Source: Sulfurospirillum deleyianum DSM 6946
Lineage (GTDB): Bacteria; Campylobacterota; Campylobacteria; Campylobacterales; Sulfurospirillaceae
Assembly: GCF_000024885.1 (NCBI RefSeq)
Contig: NC_013512.1
Coordinates: 310,001 to 374,000 of the forward strand
Direction: 5' to 3'
DNA: 64,000 bases
Shown: piece after piece, positions 43,821 to 53,576 of the stretch
Layout: the number at the start of each line of letters is the position of its first letter
Numbering within the stretch: position 1 is the first letter of the stretch
Translations under genes and position numbers: made by a program
Notes under the pieces: generated by a model
Database searches by the model: none
Told to the model about the DNA's origin: nothing
What the model saw: the letters and a program-made list of their open reading frames with translations, nothing else

Positions 43821-45272
43821 TCATGAAGCGATACTTTTTTCTTCTATCATCGCATCTAGGGTTACAAAGAGGGATCTGCTCTCTTTTTCAACCTCATGAA
43901 ACGCCTCAATAATACGCTCTTTTTCTTCTAAAAGATTGGATGAAGTGGTTCGAATCAGTCCAAGAATCTCTAAAACACGTTCATGGAAATGTTTGTGCGG
44001 GATATAAAGGGCTTTGAAACTTTGTGTATTTCCAAAGATTTTTTCGCCATCTTTTTCGTACCATTCCCCTAAGCTACAGCGTTCATGGGTTTGGAATTGT
44101 GTCTCTTTATCGTTGACATACACTGCACTGTAAGCGTTAGATTTAAAGATTGCGTGATTCATTTTGGCTAAGGTGATGAAAATCGTTTGTTGAATGGTGG
44201 TAATGTTGTAAGATGTAATGTCTGAGTGTTCAATCAAACTGTTAAAGGTTGTGCTTAATTTATCAAGTGTTTTGGTTGATTCATCAGCATTTTGTTTCAT
44301 AGAGTTTGCATTGCTCTCAAGTCCTGAAGTCTCTTGCTGGAGCATTTTAATGGAAATTGCAATCTCTGCGGTGGCTTTTTGTGTGGTTTCTGCCAGTTTT
44401 CGTACTTCATCTGCCACGACGGCAAAGCCACGACCATGCTCACCCGCACGGGCTGCTTCAATGGCGGCATTGAGGGCTAAAAGGTTCGTTTTATCGGCAA
44501 TATCGTTAATCATATCGACCACAGCGCTGATGTCTCGTGTACGTTGTACCAAAATACCAATACTTTGTTCATTTTGATTGACAAACTCAATTAAAGAGGT
44601 GATTTTAGTAATCGTATCACGTAAGTTATGGTAACTTCCTTTGGTCTCTTCTGCGTAAATCTCCCCATCTTTGGCAATCTCTTTTAAACGCTCCACAATG
44701 GTAGTTAAGTTGGATTGTACGGTGGTAAAGTCATTGGATTCACTGCTAATTTGCGCTAATTCCGCATTGAGCGTATTTCTCGCAATAAAATCATGCGTTT
44801 GTTTCATCGCATAGACGGCTTGATTGACCATTTCTACTTGTTCTTTAAACTCTCCGTGCATCCCTTTTGGGAGAATTTTACGGCTAAAATCTTCATGCGA
44901 GGCTGAGAGAATCGTAGATTTAATCTCTTTGGTGACCAATTCAAAATTATCCAATAGGGAGTTCATGTTTGAGCAGAGCATTTTAAGCTCTCCGCCATCA
45001 TTGACATTGACAATGCGTCCATGCAAATGACCATGCTCACTCTCTTTGACAATGTCTGCGAGTGCGTGAATCGTTTTTTGCACTTTACGAATATTGATAA
45101 ACATAAACCATGCTAACGCAAAATTGGTCAAATTAATCACTTGAATCCAGTGAAAGCCATTAAAAGAGACTTCTAATACAAAGGCAAAAGAGAAGGCAAC
45201 TAATGAGAGAATATTGGCGTCTTGAACTTTTGCGAGAGAGGATCTATTCATGCGAGAGTATGAAGGCATCAT
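43821..45272 (-). CDS. CetA-like chemotaxis transducer with C-terminal CZB domain
   Basis: 483 residues: two short N-terminal membrane helices without a periplasmic sensor domain, a HAMP-like part, the chemoreceptor signalling hairpin ([39 protein letters not shown]), then a zinc-binding CZB domain with [21 protein letters not shown] and PHKHFHERV (Cys and His ligands). Lack of its own sensor and its overlap with the upstream PAS gene match the bipartite CetA/CetB energy-taxis receptor of Campylobacter. The CZB domain adds a zinc- or hypochlorite-sensing element. Confidence 0.85.
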   Translation of the reverse strand: MMPSYSRMNRSSLAKVQDANILSLVAFSFAFVLEVSFNGFHWIQVINLTNFALAWFMFINIRKVQKTIHALADIVKESEHGHLHGRIVNVNDGGELKMLCSNMNSLLDNFELVTKEIKSTILSASHEDFSRKILPKGMHGEFKEQVEMVNQAVYAMKQTHDFIARNTLNAELAQISSESNDFTTVQSNLTTIVERLKEIAKDGEIYAEETKGSYHNLRDTITKITSLIEFVNQNEQSIGILVQRTRDISAVVDMINDIADKTNLLALNAAIEAARAGEHGRGFAVVADEVRKLAETTQKATAEIAISIKMLQQETSGLESNANSMKQNADESTKTLDKLSTTFNSLIEHSDITSYNITTIQQTIFITLAKMNHAIFKSNAYSAVYVNDKETQFQTHERCSLGEWYEKDGEKIFGNTQSFKALYIPHKHFHERVLEILGLIRTTSSNLLEEKERIIEAFHEVEKESRSLFVTLDAMIEEKSIAS

Positions 45273-45750
45273 AGCTAACCTTTAACTGAGATAGGGTGGT
45301 GTCTAAGAGTGCGAGTGAGGCTTGTACGCCACTCTCTTTTTCAGCTTTCATCATTTTGTCATACAGAGGCTCTATGACGCTTAGTCCTTTTGAACTAGGA
45401 GAGCGTCTAACCGAGTGGTAACCGATAATTGTATTGGTTTTTGTATCAGTCATGGGTGTAATATAGGCATGAACCCAGTAGTATTTGTTTTGTTTGGTAC
45501 GATTTTTTACGTAGGCAAAGACCTCTTTTCCCGCTTGTATCCGTTCCCACAAAAGTTTAAAAATAGCTTTTGGCATATCAGGATGGCGTAAAATATTATG
45601 AGGAGAACCAAGTAACTCTTTTTCTTTATAGCCAGAAATTTCTATAAAAAAATCATTAGCATACGTAATTCTACCTTTAAGGTCTGTTTTAGAGACGATA
45701 AAAAGGTTTTCATCGAATGTAAGCGCATCGCCTTTTTGACTAATAGACAT
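45244..45750 (-). CDS. CetB-like PAS (Aer-type) redox sensor
   Basis: 168 residues: one PAS domain of the Aer type ([37 protein letters not shown], then [18 protein letters not shown]) and a short C-terminal helix. Such domains bind FAD and report the redox state of respiration. The 3' end overlaps the chemoreceptor by 29 bases, so the two are translated together. In Campylobacter, CetB binds CetA to give energy taxis. Confidence 0.85.
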   Translation of the reverse strand: MSISQKGDALTFDENLFIVSKTDLKGRITYANDFFIEISGYKEKELLGSPHNILRHPDMPKAIFKLLWERIQAGKEVFAYVKNRTKQNKYYWVHAYITPMTDTKTNTIIGYHSVRRSPSSKGLSVIEPLYDKMMKAEKESGVQASLALLDTTLSQLKVSYDAFILSHE

Positions 45751-45889
45751 GAGGGCTCCTTTTCGTAATCATAAAATGGACAGTATAACGAAAAAAGTAT
45801 GAGCTCTCTTTTTATGGAAGATGAAAGTGCAAAGTGGCATGAAAAAATTACAGATGGTAACACTCCTTTTTTTCAAGCGCTCTAGGGTG

Positions 45890-46366
45890 TTATTTATCCG
45901 TCTGGAAAGTAAAAATTGCTCCTTGACTTTGATGCGGTTGGTTGAGAATGACATTGCTTTGCCAAATCATATTTCCCACAACACATGTGGGCAAAACACC
46001 TTCTCCTTCATAAACCCCTTCAGCCTTTTTTTGAAGACTAAAGGCATGAAAGCCCATATTCATATTGGTTGCAAAAATCTTAAGTTCGATAGCGGGTAGA
46101 TCAATCGTAGAAGTGACTCTAAAGCGAAGCGGTTGCATTAATGGAATGCTTTTAGGTTCAATATCGAGTGTAAGAGGTGTTCCATCTTTTAAAAGAACCT
46201 CGCAGCGTTTTACATGTAAATCACACGTTGGATCCGCATGTACAAAATGGGTATCGCCTACCCACCAACGATAGACATCATGCGAGTCAATAAAAAGATA
46301 AGCTCCAATGGAACCAATGACAAGAATTTCAATAATGAGCCATTTAAAAAAGCGTGGAGTAAGCAT
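45890..46366 (-). CDS. Membrane-anchored periplasmic protein, FixH/YtkA-like
   Basis: 158 residues: a single N-terminal membrane helix (IIEILVIGSIGAYLFI) and a beta-sandwich-type periplasmic domain with two cysteines (PTCDLHVKRC) and NMGFHAF near the end, loosely like FixH/YtkA copper-handling domains. I do not recognise the exact family. The palindrome TTACATGTAA (46210-46219) lies inside and is read as LHVK. A single gene between divergent and convergent neighbours. Confidence 0.6.
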   Translation of the reverse strand: MLTPRFFKWLIIEILVIGSIGAYLFIDSHDVYRWWVGDTHFVHADPTCDLHVKRCEVLLKDGTPLTLDIEPKSIPLMQPLRFRVTSTIDLPAIELKIFATNMNMGFHAFSLQKKAEGVYEGEGVLPTCVVGNMIWQSNVILNQPHQSQGAIFTFQTDK

Positions 46367-46519
46367 AGATTTCCTTTGAAAAAAGTCTCTGAGTTTAACA
46401 TCAAAGCTTTAAATTTTTATTAAATTGCTATTTTTGCATGACGGTTTTTAACAAAGGGAGCTATTAAGGGATTTTTGTATAAAATACTTCCTTAAAAATT
46501 GAGAGTAGAAGAGGGATAT

Positions 46520-47617
46520 ATGCGTTATTTGGTCTTTTTGTCGTTATGTGCACTCGCCTTGTATGCGGCAACCGCTGAGGATATTTATCGTATTTATAAA
46601 ACAAAAGGTATTGATGCGGTAGAGGATTTTTTAAAACAAGAGTTTGAATCCAAAGAGGTAAAAACCTTTCAAAAGCCTGTGGTGAGTAAAACACCTGTTG
46701 AACCAAAAGTGATCAAAAAAGAGCCAAAAGTAAAAGTAGTCAAAGCTAAAAATCCAACTGAAAAAGAGCTCATCTCTAAAGATTTCTGGCTCAAACAGAT
46801 TCGAGGCATGGATGTTGCGTATGGTTATTATGAAGATTTAGATTCTTTGATTGTATGTGAAAAAGAGAGAAAACGCTGTGAAGTGTATCGCAACAGTGAA
46901 GATGAAGGTTTAGAGCTCATTAAAGGGCATGATGTCATTATGGGTAAAAATGGAGATAAGATTAAACGAGGGGATTTGAAAACGCCTGTGGGTGTGTATG
47001 AAATTACCAAGCGCTTTAAGCCAAGTGACCCTTTTTATGGACCTTTAGCGTTTTCGCTCTCCTATCCAAATTTGTTTGATGTTTTGCGTGGAAAAAATGG
47101 GAGTGGCATTTGGATTCATGGGATGCCTTTGGATGGCAAAGATAGAGAAGATTTGAGTAAAGGGTGTGTGGTCATGGAAAATGATGCCATCCAAGTTCTC
47201 GATACTGAAATTAATGCAAATAAAACCATGACAATTATTGGAGAGAATAAAGTCCCTCCAATGAGCAAAGAAGTGGTAGCGACACTCTTAAGTGAAGTTT
47301 ATAAATGGCAACGTGCATGGAAAGTCAATGATATAAATATGTACCTAAATTACTACTCTAACGATTTTAAAAAGGTCGATGGTTCACGCAAAGAGCAGTT
47401 TGCAGCGATGAAAAAGCAGATTTTTTCACGCAAAGAAAAGAAGACGATTACATTTGAGCATATGAATATTGCGCCTTATCCAACATTGGATAATCGTAAA
47501 GTATTTAAGATTTCCTATTATCAAACGTATAAAAGTCCTTCGTTCGCTTCTAAAGGCGAAAAAGAGTTGTATGTAGAACTTGTGGGTAAAAAAATGATGA
47601 TTTTGGCTGAAAAGTAA
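46520..47617 (+). CDS. pgp2: LD-carboxypeptidase of cell shape (Csd6/Pgp2 type)
   Basis: 365 residues with signal peptide (YLVFLSLCALALYA), a linker rich in Lys/Pro, a YkuD catalytic domain with the active-site His and Cys in IWIHGMPL and LSKGCVVM, and an NTF2-like C-terminal domain (about 255-365). This order matches Helicobacter Csd6 and Campylobacter Pgp2, which trim tetrapeptide stems to tripeptides and set helical cell shape. The start MRYLVFL follows GAGGGATAT; an earlier ATG (46499) lies in front of the ribosome site. Confidence 0.85.
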   Translation: MRYLVFLSLCALALYAATAEDIYRIYKTKGIDAVEDFLKQEFESKEVKTFQKPVVSKTPVEPKVIKKEPKVKVVKAKNPTEKELISKDFWLKQIRGMDVAYGYYEDLDSLIVCEKERKRCEVYRNSEDEGLELIKGHDVIMGKNGDKIKRGDLKTPVGVYEITKRFKPSDPFYGPLAFSLSYPNLFDVLRGKNGSGIWIHGMPLDGKDREDLSKGCVVMENDAIQVLDTEINANKTMTIIGENKVPPMSKEVVATLLSEVYKWQRAWKVNDINMYLNYYSNDFKKVDGSRKEQFAAMKKQIFSRKEKKTITFEHMNIAPYPTLDNRKVFKISYYQTYKSPSFASKGEKELYVELVGKKMMILAEK

Positions 47618-47623
47618 GGGGTC

Positions 47624-47863
47624 ATGATGGTCGATGAAAAAGAGATGCTTGAACAAGAGTTAGAAAAACTGATAGAGACACGTGATGCTTTTTTAGCTTA
47701 TTTGGATGTAAAGATTCCTAAAGATGAGAAAGGGTTGAATTTTGATTTTTCAACAGATCCTATGCTGGATGCTAAAAGTGTGTATGAGCATTTTTATAAA
47801 TTAGATTATCAAGCCCGTAAAATTCGTGGTTTCTTAGTAGGAAAATTTGGGTTAAAGGCGTAA
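47624..47863 (+). CDS. Hypothetical protein, 79 aa
   Basis: Not recognised. A charged helical protein (EMLEQELEKLIETRDAFLAYLDVKIP) without signal or membrane segment. It follows pgp2 by 6 bases and precedes alr by one base, so it belongs to a cell-wall operon pgp2-orf-alr. The start could be the ATG at 47624 or the next at 47627. Probably an accessory of cell-wall or division proteins; this is inferred only from position. Confidence 0.7.
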   Translation: MMVDEKEMLEQELEKLIETRDAFLAYLDVKIPKDEKGLNFDFSTDPMLDAKSVYEHFYKLDYQARKIRGFLVGKFGLKA

Positions 47864-47864
47864 T

Positions 47865-48893
47865 ATGGCTTTTATTACACTGAACAAGGCGAATCTTTTT
47901 CATAACTTAGCGCTTTTGAGCACGAAAGCGGGTGGGAAAGAGAGAGTGATGGCGGTTTTAAAAGACAATGCTTATGGTCATGGGCTTAGAGAAATGGCAC
48001 AGTTGTGTTGTGAATTTGGTATTAAAAAAGCCGCCGTTAAAAATGTGGAAGAAGCGGGGGTGATTGCTGATCTTTTTGAGGAAGTGCTGATTTTGGTTGA
48101 TCAGGTTCCTTTAGAGCCTTTAGCACCAAACCTCTCCTTTGCTGCGCACTCGTGTGAAATGCTTGAAGCACTCCGTGAGGGGAGCTCTATTCATTTGAGT
48201 ATAGATACAGGTATGCATCGCAATGGGATTAAAGAGCATGAAATCGACAGAGCAATGGCATTGATTCTAAAAAAACGTTTGGTGTTTAAGGGTGTTTTTA
48301 CCCATTTTAGAAGTGCTGATGAGTTAAGTACCGCATTTTTTTGGCAACGCTCTTTGTTTGAGAGGGCTAAACAACGTATCAAAGCGTTTGTTTTAGCACA
48401 TCATTTACCCGAAGTTGCTTTTCATTCATGCAACTCTGCTGGGCTACTGCGTACCAACAGTTTAGGGGATGACGCTTATGCACGTGTGGGAATTGCAATG
48501 TATGGATACAACACGTTACATCCCTCTTTTAAAGCGTACGAGCTCAAGCCTGTTTTAGCCCTTTGGGCGGAGAAACTTAGTACACGTATTTTGAAAAGAG
48601 GGGAGCGTGTGGGATATGGTGGCGTGTATGAAGCCCCGTGCGATGAGTTAATCTCTACCTATGACATTGGTTATGGAGATGGGTTCTTCCGTTTTGATGG
48701 GATAGCGTCTCTTGCGATGGCAGATGGGCGTTTGAGTAAGGGACGTATGTCTATGGATAGTTTTTGTTTAGAGGGCGATGCGCCAAAGGTCTGCATGTTT
48801 GAAAATGCTACGGCTTTGGCGGAGCGGTTTCAAACGATTTGTTATGAAATTCCCACCAAACTTTCACCCTCACTCAAGCGTATCGTCGTTTGA
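47865..48893 (+). CDS. alr: Alanine racemase
   Basis: 342 residues, slightly short for the family. The PLP lysine is in AVLKDNAYGHG (about 33-43), the second catalytic tyrosine in GYGGVYEAP, and the phosphate-binding and barrel motifs VGIAMYGYN and TYDIGYGDGF are present. It makes D-alanine for peptidoglycan, fitting its neighbour pgp2. Its last 24 bases overlap the convergent GGDEF gene. Confidence 0.93.
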   Translation: MAFITLNKANLFHNLALLSTKAGGKERVMAVLKDNAYGHGLREMAQLCCEFGIKKAAVKNVEEAGVIADLFEEVLILVDQVPLEPLAPNLSFAAHSCEMLEALREGSSIHLSIDTGMHRNGIKEHEIDRAMALILKKRLVFKGVFTHFRSADELSTAFFWQRSLFERAKQRIKAFVLAHHLPEVAFHSCNSAGLLRTNSLGDDAYARVGIAMYGYNTLHPSFKAYELKPVLALWAEKLSTRILKRGERVGYGGVYEAPCDELISTYDIGYGDGFFRFDGIASLAMADGRLSKGRMSMDSFCLEGDAPKVCMFENATALAERFQTICYEIPTKLSPSLKRIVV

Positions 48894-50123
48894 AACCCCA
48901 TGTTGGAGTTTCACCTCAATCGCATTTCCTTGATGAATCGTTGCTCTAACTAACGCATTTTCAGCACGTGATTTGAGGCTTCCAAGGGTATCTTTGGGGG
49001 CGAGTGAGGTAATGCCATAACTGCATGAAATCGTGCCGATTTTAGCAAATTTGGTTGTCTCTAGGATGCCTTGTAACTTCTTTGCGAGTCCAACAGCTGC
49101 TCTAAAATCACTATCAGGAATAATAATCGCAAAACGATTTTGTGTCCATTTTCCAAAGATGTCAACTTCTCGGATATATTTGTGAATGAGTTGAACGAAC
49201 TCTTTTTTAAATGTGGTAACGGTCTCTGTGGGAAAAACCTTACTTAAATTTTCCAGCATATTGATTTCAACCAGCATCAGTGTGAGTTCCGTGTGATAGC
49301 GTTTATGACGTTTAAACTCATAGAAGAGATGTTCATCTAATTTTTCATAATTAAAGACATTAAGTAGTTTATCAAAACTTCCATTCTCGTTACTGTATTG
49401 TTCATCGAGTTTTTGGAGTTGCTCTTTTTTAAAAGCTAGGGAGAGAGCAAAGGTGAGCATTAAAAGGTATTTTTGAATCAAAAGAAGATGTGCTTCAATC
49501 AACGCAGGATCGCTGGTCGCAAGCATTAAACTTCCAAGAATGCGCCCCTCTTCTTCTGTTTTAAGTAGAAAAGTAAACAGAGTTATTGTTTTTTTATCGA
49601 CTTTGATATGCTCTTGTGTAAAACTACTTTTATCAATAAAACAGCGTATCGCAATCTCTTCGACAGGGCTTCTTTCATAGTTGGTACGAAAAGGAAAAAT
49701 ATCTTTGGAGCGAAACATCGTTTTAATAAAGGCATTTTCATTGTAAAGAGAAAAGCTCTCTTTTTCATAGATAAAAAGTAAGCTACCTTCAAGATGTAAA
49801 AGGGCTTCTAGTTTCTCTTGCGCTTTGATAATATTGAACTTAAGAGCAAGAGAAGAAAAGAGAGTATTGGAAAGTGTTTCCAGAGTTCTTACTTCTTCTA
49901 AGTCAACAGGGGGCTTTTTTTCTTTGAAAAAAAGAGGCAGAAGGGTTGTGAAAAATAAAAAAGAGGCGATAAAAAGTGTGTGCAAAAAGAGTGAATGGGG
50001 TGTTTGAAAGAGAAGTTCTTCTAAAAAAGAGGTGTTGTAACGAACGGTGAGTGTATATGCATTGAAGAGCAGATACACCAACGTGATACCAAAAGCTAAA
50101 AAAAGATAAAACGATTTTTTCAT
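48870..50123 (-). CDS. Membrane protein with degenerate GGDEF domain
   Basis: 417 residues from the ATG at 50123 (MKKSFYLF), 7 bases after AAGGA. Two membrane helices at about 5-22 and 48-65 precede a GAF-like or unrecognised middle part and a C-terminal GGDEF fold (LTLMLVEINMLENL ... FGKWTQNRFAIIIPDSD). The signature GGDEF is replaced by TQNRF, and the first metal aspartate by Glu. A catalytic cyclase is therefore unlikely. It may bind c-di-GMP or a partner. Last gene of the rsmG operon (minus strand). Confidence 0.75.
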   Translation of the reverse strand: MKKSFYLFLAFGITLVYLLFNAYTLTVRYNTSFLEELLFQTPHSLFLHTLFIASFLFFTTLLPLFFKEKKPPVDLEEVRTLETLSNTLFSSLALKFNIIKAQEKLEALLHLEGSLLFIYEKESFSLYNENAFIKTMFRSKDIFPFRTNYERSPVEEIAIRCFIDKSSFTQEHIKVDKKTITLFTFLLKTEEEGRILGSLMLATSDPALIEAHLLLIQKYLLMLTFALSLAFKKEQLQKLDEQYSNENGSFDKLLNVFNYEKLDEHLFYEFKRHKRYHTELTLMLVEINMLENLSKVFPTETVTTFKKEFVQLIHKYIREVDIFGKWTQNRFAIIIPDSDFRAAVGLAKKLQGILETTKFAKIGTISCSYGITSLAPKDTLGSLKSRAENALVRATIHQGNAIEVKLQHGVSNDDTLE

Positions 50124-50140
50124 AAGTTCTTCCTTGCGCA

Positions 50141-50518
50141 TCAAACGTGGCGGATTCCGCTCTCAAACAAAATCCCATCAATGCCATGCAATGCGGCAAA
50201 CTCAATATCATTTTCATCGTTGCTTAAAAGTAATACTTTTCCATCAAAAAGATAGGTGTCTGCAATTTTTTGGGCATGGAGTGCAATATCTTTTGTCACA
50301 ACAAAATAAGAAGCACCCAAAGCGTTTGCTAAAATAAGCTCTTTAATCTGTTTTACATGTAAGGCAAAACAAATCTTTTCGGCATGGCATTTTTGTGCCA
50401 ATGTGACGTCAAAAGCTGATAAAATAACGCTATTAGGAGCAGTTTTTGCAATATCTTCATAGACGTGAATCGCATAAAAAGGCTCACTCGCAATAGCACT
50501 ATGCCCCCATAACATCAT
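50141..50518 (-). CDS. Hypothetical protein, 125 aa
   Basis: Not recognised. ATG at 50518 overlaps the preceding gene's stop as ATGA, a good sign of coupling. The protein looks like a small alpha/beta domain with FALHVKQIKELILANALGA and KVLLLSNDENDIEFAALHG. TTACATGTAA at 50353-50362 is read as LHVK. Its place in the rsmG operon is the only hint of context. Confidence 0.6.
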   Translation of the reverse strand: MMLWGHSAIASEPFYAIHVYEDIAKTAPNSVILSAFDVTLAQKCHAEKICFALHVKQIKELILANALGASYFVVTKDIALHAQKIADTYLFDGKVLLLSNDENDIEFAALHGIDGILFESGIRHV

Positions 50519-50745
50519 AAAGGCAACCTTGCACATTCTTTGGAACAAAAGAAGTGACCATCTTTAATAATCGCTTCATCGTAGCTGATAAAGGTTGAAC
50601 ACGCATGGCACTCTACCATGGTTTCTCCCTCCAATACTTTCGTTTTGGGTTGATTTTGTTTGACTTCTTCTTGACGTTTGCCCTTAAAGAAAAAAAGATA
50701 AATAAGAAAAAGGACACCAATAAATACAGCGATTTTAAGCAACAT
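50515..50745 (-). CDS. Small membrane-anchored zinc-ribbon protein (PP0621-like)
   Basis: 76 residues: one membrane helix (LKIAVFIGVLFLIYLFFF), a linker, then a zinc-ribbon-like end with CHACSTFI and CSKECARLP, as in PP0621 family proteins. Function unknown. ATG at 50745 follows GGAGCAGG and overlaps rsmG by 11 bases; the longer open frame to 50793 lies within rsmG in another frame. Confidence 0.75.
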   Translation of the reverse strand: MLLKIAVFIGVLFLIYLFFFKGKRQEEVKQNQPKTKVLEGETMVECHACSTFISYDEAIIKDGHFFCSKECARLPL

Positions 50746-51304
50746 TGACCTGCTCCATAATGAGATAGTAACGTTTGTCACGCTGATAAACATGACAATT
50801 CGATAAACCTTTAATCTCCTCTTCTACATATTCTCCTTTATAAAAAAGAAGCGTGGTATGAGGAGCGATAAAATTATGACACAATTTTATTAACACCTTT
50901 GTATTGGTCACAGCGCGTGAGCTAATTAGGTCTGCTTCAAAAGAGGGTGCTTTTTCAACACGGTTAGTACAGACATCAACATTGTACAACTCCAATGCGG
51001 ATTTGGCGAGATGTAAAAAAGCACTTTTTTTAGCGATAGGTTCAAAGAGGGTAAAATGCATGTGTGGAAGGGCTAGGGCAAGGAGTAAACCTGGGAACCC
51101 AGCCCCCGTTCCAACATCAATACCTCGCTTCATCGTTGTTACATGTAAGAATTGTAAGGGGTAAATACTATCCTCAATATTTTTCATGACGGCTTCTTTG
51201 GTTTTTGCCCCTGAGATATTGTGGGTTTGGTTGTACTGTAACAAAAGGGTTGCAAACTGTTCTGCTGCGTCCCAAAAATGTGCAGGAAGGGTATAAGAAG
51301 CCAT
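50735..51304 (-). CDS. rsmG: 16S rRNA (guanine527-N7)-methyltransferase
   Basis: 189 residues, a compact class I methyltransferase. The SAM loop is GIDVGTGAGFPGLLLA and the rRNA/catalytic pieces are FEPIAKKSAFL, NRVEK and ISSRAVTN. It methylates G527 in the decoding centre; loss gives low-level streptomycin resistance. TTACATGTAA at 51139 is read as LHVT. It is the first gene of a four-gene overlapping operon (rsmG, zinc-ribbon protein, 125-aa protein, GGDEF-like protein). Confidence 0.93.
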   Translation of the reverse strand: MASYTLPAHFWDAAEQFATLLLQYNQTHNISGAKTKEAVMKNIEDSIYPLQFLHVTTMKRGIDVGTGAGFPGLLLALALPHMHFTLFEPIAKKSAFLHLAKSALELYNVDVCTNRVEKAPSFEADLISSRAVTNTKVLIKLCHNFIAPHTTLLFYKGEYVEEEIKGLSNCHVYQRDKRYYLIMEQVNVA

Positions 51305-51366
51305 AAAATGAACCTTTGGGAGATTTTATGCGTATGGTATCCAAAGGGCGATTAATGGGCGATTAA

Positions 51367-51401
51367 TTACATGTAAACCTGTGTGAGAGGTTTACATGTA
51401 A
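51367..51401. terminator. Paired TTACATGTAA hairpin between chemoreceptor and rsmG
   Basis: TTACATGTAAACCT-GTGTGAG-AGGTTTACATGTAA: a perfect 14-bp stem with 7-base loop built from two whole palindromes 25 bases apart. It lies 6 bases after the end of the NIT chemoreceptor gene on the minus strand and before rsmG on that strand. Confidence 0.7.
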
Positions 51402-51407
51402 AAGAGA

Positions 51408-53393
51408 CTATTCAATACGAAAGCGTTTAAGTTCCACATTGGCACTTTCTGCTTTAGAAGAGAGATTAGCGGAAATCTCTTTAACCGTTTCACCTAACGT
51501 GTTGTTTTTCTCCGATAACGTCGTGACTTCATTGATATGTTTCATAAAGAGTTCCACAGTTTTTTCGACATCGGTATGCTTTGTACTCTGTTCATTGGAG
51601 ATGTGAATGGTGTTGCTTAGGGTTTGAGAGGTGTGTTGAGACTGTTCAATGAGCGTGTTGGTCTCTTTGGAAAGTTGGTAAAATGACTGTGAAATATGTT
51701 CCGTTTCGCCTGTTACCTCATGAATGGTTTGCACAATCACATTGGTGGTGGTGCTAATATCGCTCAAAGAAGTTTGGGTACGTTCTGCTAGTTTTCTCAC
51801 TTCATCGGCAACCACGGCAAAGCCACGTCCATGTTCCCCCGCACGTGCCGCTTCAATCGCCGCATTGAGCGCTAAGAGATTGGTTTGATCCGCAATATCC
51901 CCGATAATAGCCAACACATTTTTAATATCGGTTGCTTGTTGGGCAAGGGAGTTGGCTTTACTCCCTAATTCGTGCTGTTTTTGAGCGCCAATCGAAATCA
52001 TTTCAACAACCCTACTCATACTCGTGACAAAAGTTTCAAGTACCGCTTTGGTTTGCTCTAAATCGTCTAAAGTTTTAAAAGACATGTTTTGCATTTCATG
52101 CTCTTTTTCAAGAAGAAGACGCATCTCTTCTTGAATGCCATGAATAAATCTGTTTTGTTCGGTAATGTTGTTGGCAAGGTTGGAAGCAACATCACTAAGG
52201 GAGCTACTCGCTTTTACACTATCGTTGGATGTCTCAAACGCTTTGGCGATAGAGTCTTTAAAATTATGAATCAGTTTTTGTGCTTCTTGCATCGTATCGG
52301 AGATTTCGTTATCACTTTTGAGCAGAAGCGGATAGGTTAAATCCAGCGTGGAGGAGACGTGTGAGAGCTTTTGCCCTGAGAGGGTAATGGCTTGGAGAAT
52401 ATCTTTAATGGTCGTGTACAATAAAACAAGAATCAAAAATGTGACAATAATCAATCCAGAACTTTCAATCATCATCTGTTTTTTTGTCGCCTTCTCAAGG
52501 GACTGGAGGGTTTCTAAATTTTCATTTGCAAGGGCGTCATCCACCTCTTTAAGAAGATTTATTTTTTTTGTAATCGTATCAAACCAATGGGTCGCATCGA
52601 CTCCAAAACTACCCGTGGTTGCTTTTTCAATGGCGACATTGCGCATTTTTTCAACCTCTTGGACGATAGGCGATTGCATCGTTTGGTTATAAAACGCGAT
52701 AGATTTAGGGGAAGCGGTACTGAAAAATGCATCAATATAAGAGGTTTGTTCTGAAATGAGCGTAATCAGTTTAACGAACATATTGGGGGCAAATTTATCG
52801 GCAGCAAAGGTGTTGGAGAGGACAGCTCGCTCAATGCCTGAGCGCTCTTTGGATTTTAGAAAGTTCGCATACGCACTGAGTTGCTTGACAATTTCTGGTT
52901 CTCCAGAAAGAACGGCAGTGGATGCAACAATATCCAAAAGATGTTGATTGAGCAAAGTGTAATACTCTACCTCTTCTGCAACGCTGATACTAAGAGCATC
53001 CACACGACTTCTAATGGAAGGCAGTTTTTGCAAAAAACTTTCAATCGTCGCTATTTTGTCTTTAAGTGTTTGAGGATAGCGCTCTAGTGCAATGGATTGA
53101 AGAGCTGTTTTGTAGCGCTGATGCTCTTTATCGGTGAGTTTTCGCTGTGGAGGAACTTTATCACTAAATTTTTGACCTTTTGAACCAATAAATCCAGCAC
53201 TTGCACCTCTCTCTTTTTGGCTTTCATGTACCAAAAGACTAATACTACTTGAGAGAGTCACCATGGCTTGAAGGTCATCAACATTTCGAAGTTTTTCTCT
53301 GCCCTCCATAAGGGTTTTAAATCCTAAAACAAGCGCAAAAAGCACCACAACACAACACACTAGACCTAATTGAAATTTTATGGTTCGACGCAT
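51408..53393 (-). CDS. Chemoreceptor with nitrate/nitrite-sensing (NIT) domain
   Basis: 661 residues: membrane helix 1 ([16 protein letters not shown]), a periplasmic helical domain with the NIT-type motif [18 protein letters not shown] near 57-74, helix 2 ([18 protein letters not shown]), and the cytoplasmic signalling hairpin [21 protein letters not shown] followed by [23 protein letters not shown] domains bind nitrate or nitrite; many Campylobacterota respire these. It lacks the C-terminal pentapeptide for CheR. Monocistronic, closed by a paired palindrome. Confidence 0.88.
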   Translation of the reverse strand: MRRTIKFQLGLVCCVVVLFALVLGFKTLMEGREKLRNVDDLQAMVTLSSSISLLVHESQKERGASAGFIGSKGQKFSDKVPPQRKLTDKEHQRYKTALQSIALERYPQTLKDKIATIESFLQKLPSIRSRVDALSISVAEEVEYYTLLNQHLLDIVASTAVLSGEPEIVKQLSAYANFLKSKERSGIERAVLSNTFAADKFAPNMFVKLITLISEQTSYIDAFFSTASPKSIAFYNQTMQSPIVQEVEKMRNVAIEKATTGSFGVDATHWFDTITKKINLLKEVDDALANENLETLQSLEKATKKQMMIESSGLIIVTFLILVLLYTTIKDILQAITLSGQKLSHVSSTLDLTYPLLLKSDNEISDTMQEAQKLIHNFKDSIAKAFETSNDSVKASSSLSDVASNLANNITEQNRFIHGIQEEMRLLLEKEHEMQNMSFKTLDDLEQTKAVLETFVTSMSRVVEMISIGAQKQHELGSKANSLAQQATDIKNVLAIIGDIADQTNLLALNAAIEAARAGEHGRGFAVVADEVRKLAERTQTSLSDISTTTNVIVQTIHEVTGETEHISQSFYQLSKETNTLIEQSQHTSQTLSNTIHISNEQSTKHTDVEKTVELFMKHINEVTTLSEKNNTLGETVKEISANLSSKAESANVELKRFRIE

Positions 53394-53536
53394 TTTTCAA
53401 GCTCCTTTGACGTTAAAACTCCAAATAGTCTACTTAATATTACGTTCAAAAAGCTATGACTTATGTCAAAATATTAGCTTAAAGATATAAGATTAAAAAA
53501 AGTATTCTATTTAGGTTTTGTTTACTAGGGATGGAG

Positions 53537-53542
53537 TAGAAT
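53537..53542 (+). promoter_or_regulatory. Candidate -10 box of sodB
   Basis: TAGAAT, 35 bases before the sodB start in a 183-base AT-rich gap between the divergent chemoreceptor and sodB genes. No Fur-box match was evident by eye. Confidence 0.4.
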
Positions 53543-53576
53543 AAACCTGTTCAATCATTTATTAAAGGAGACGATT

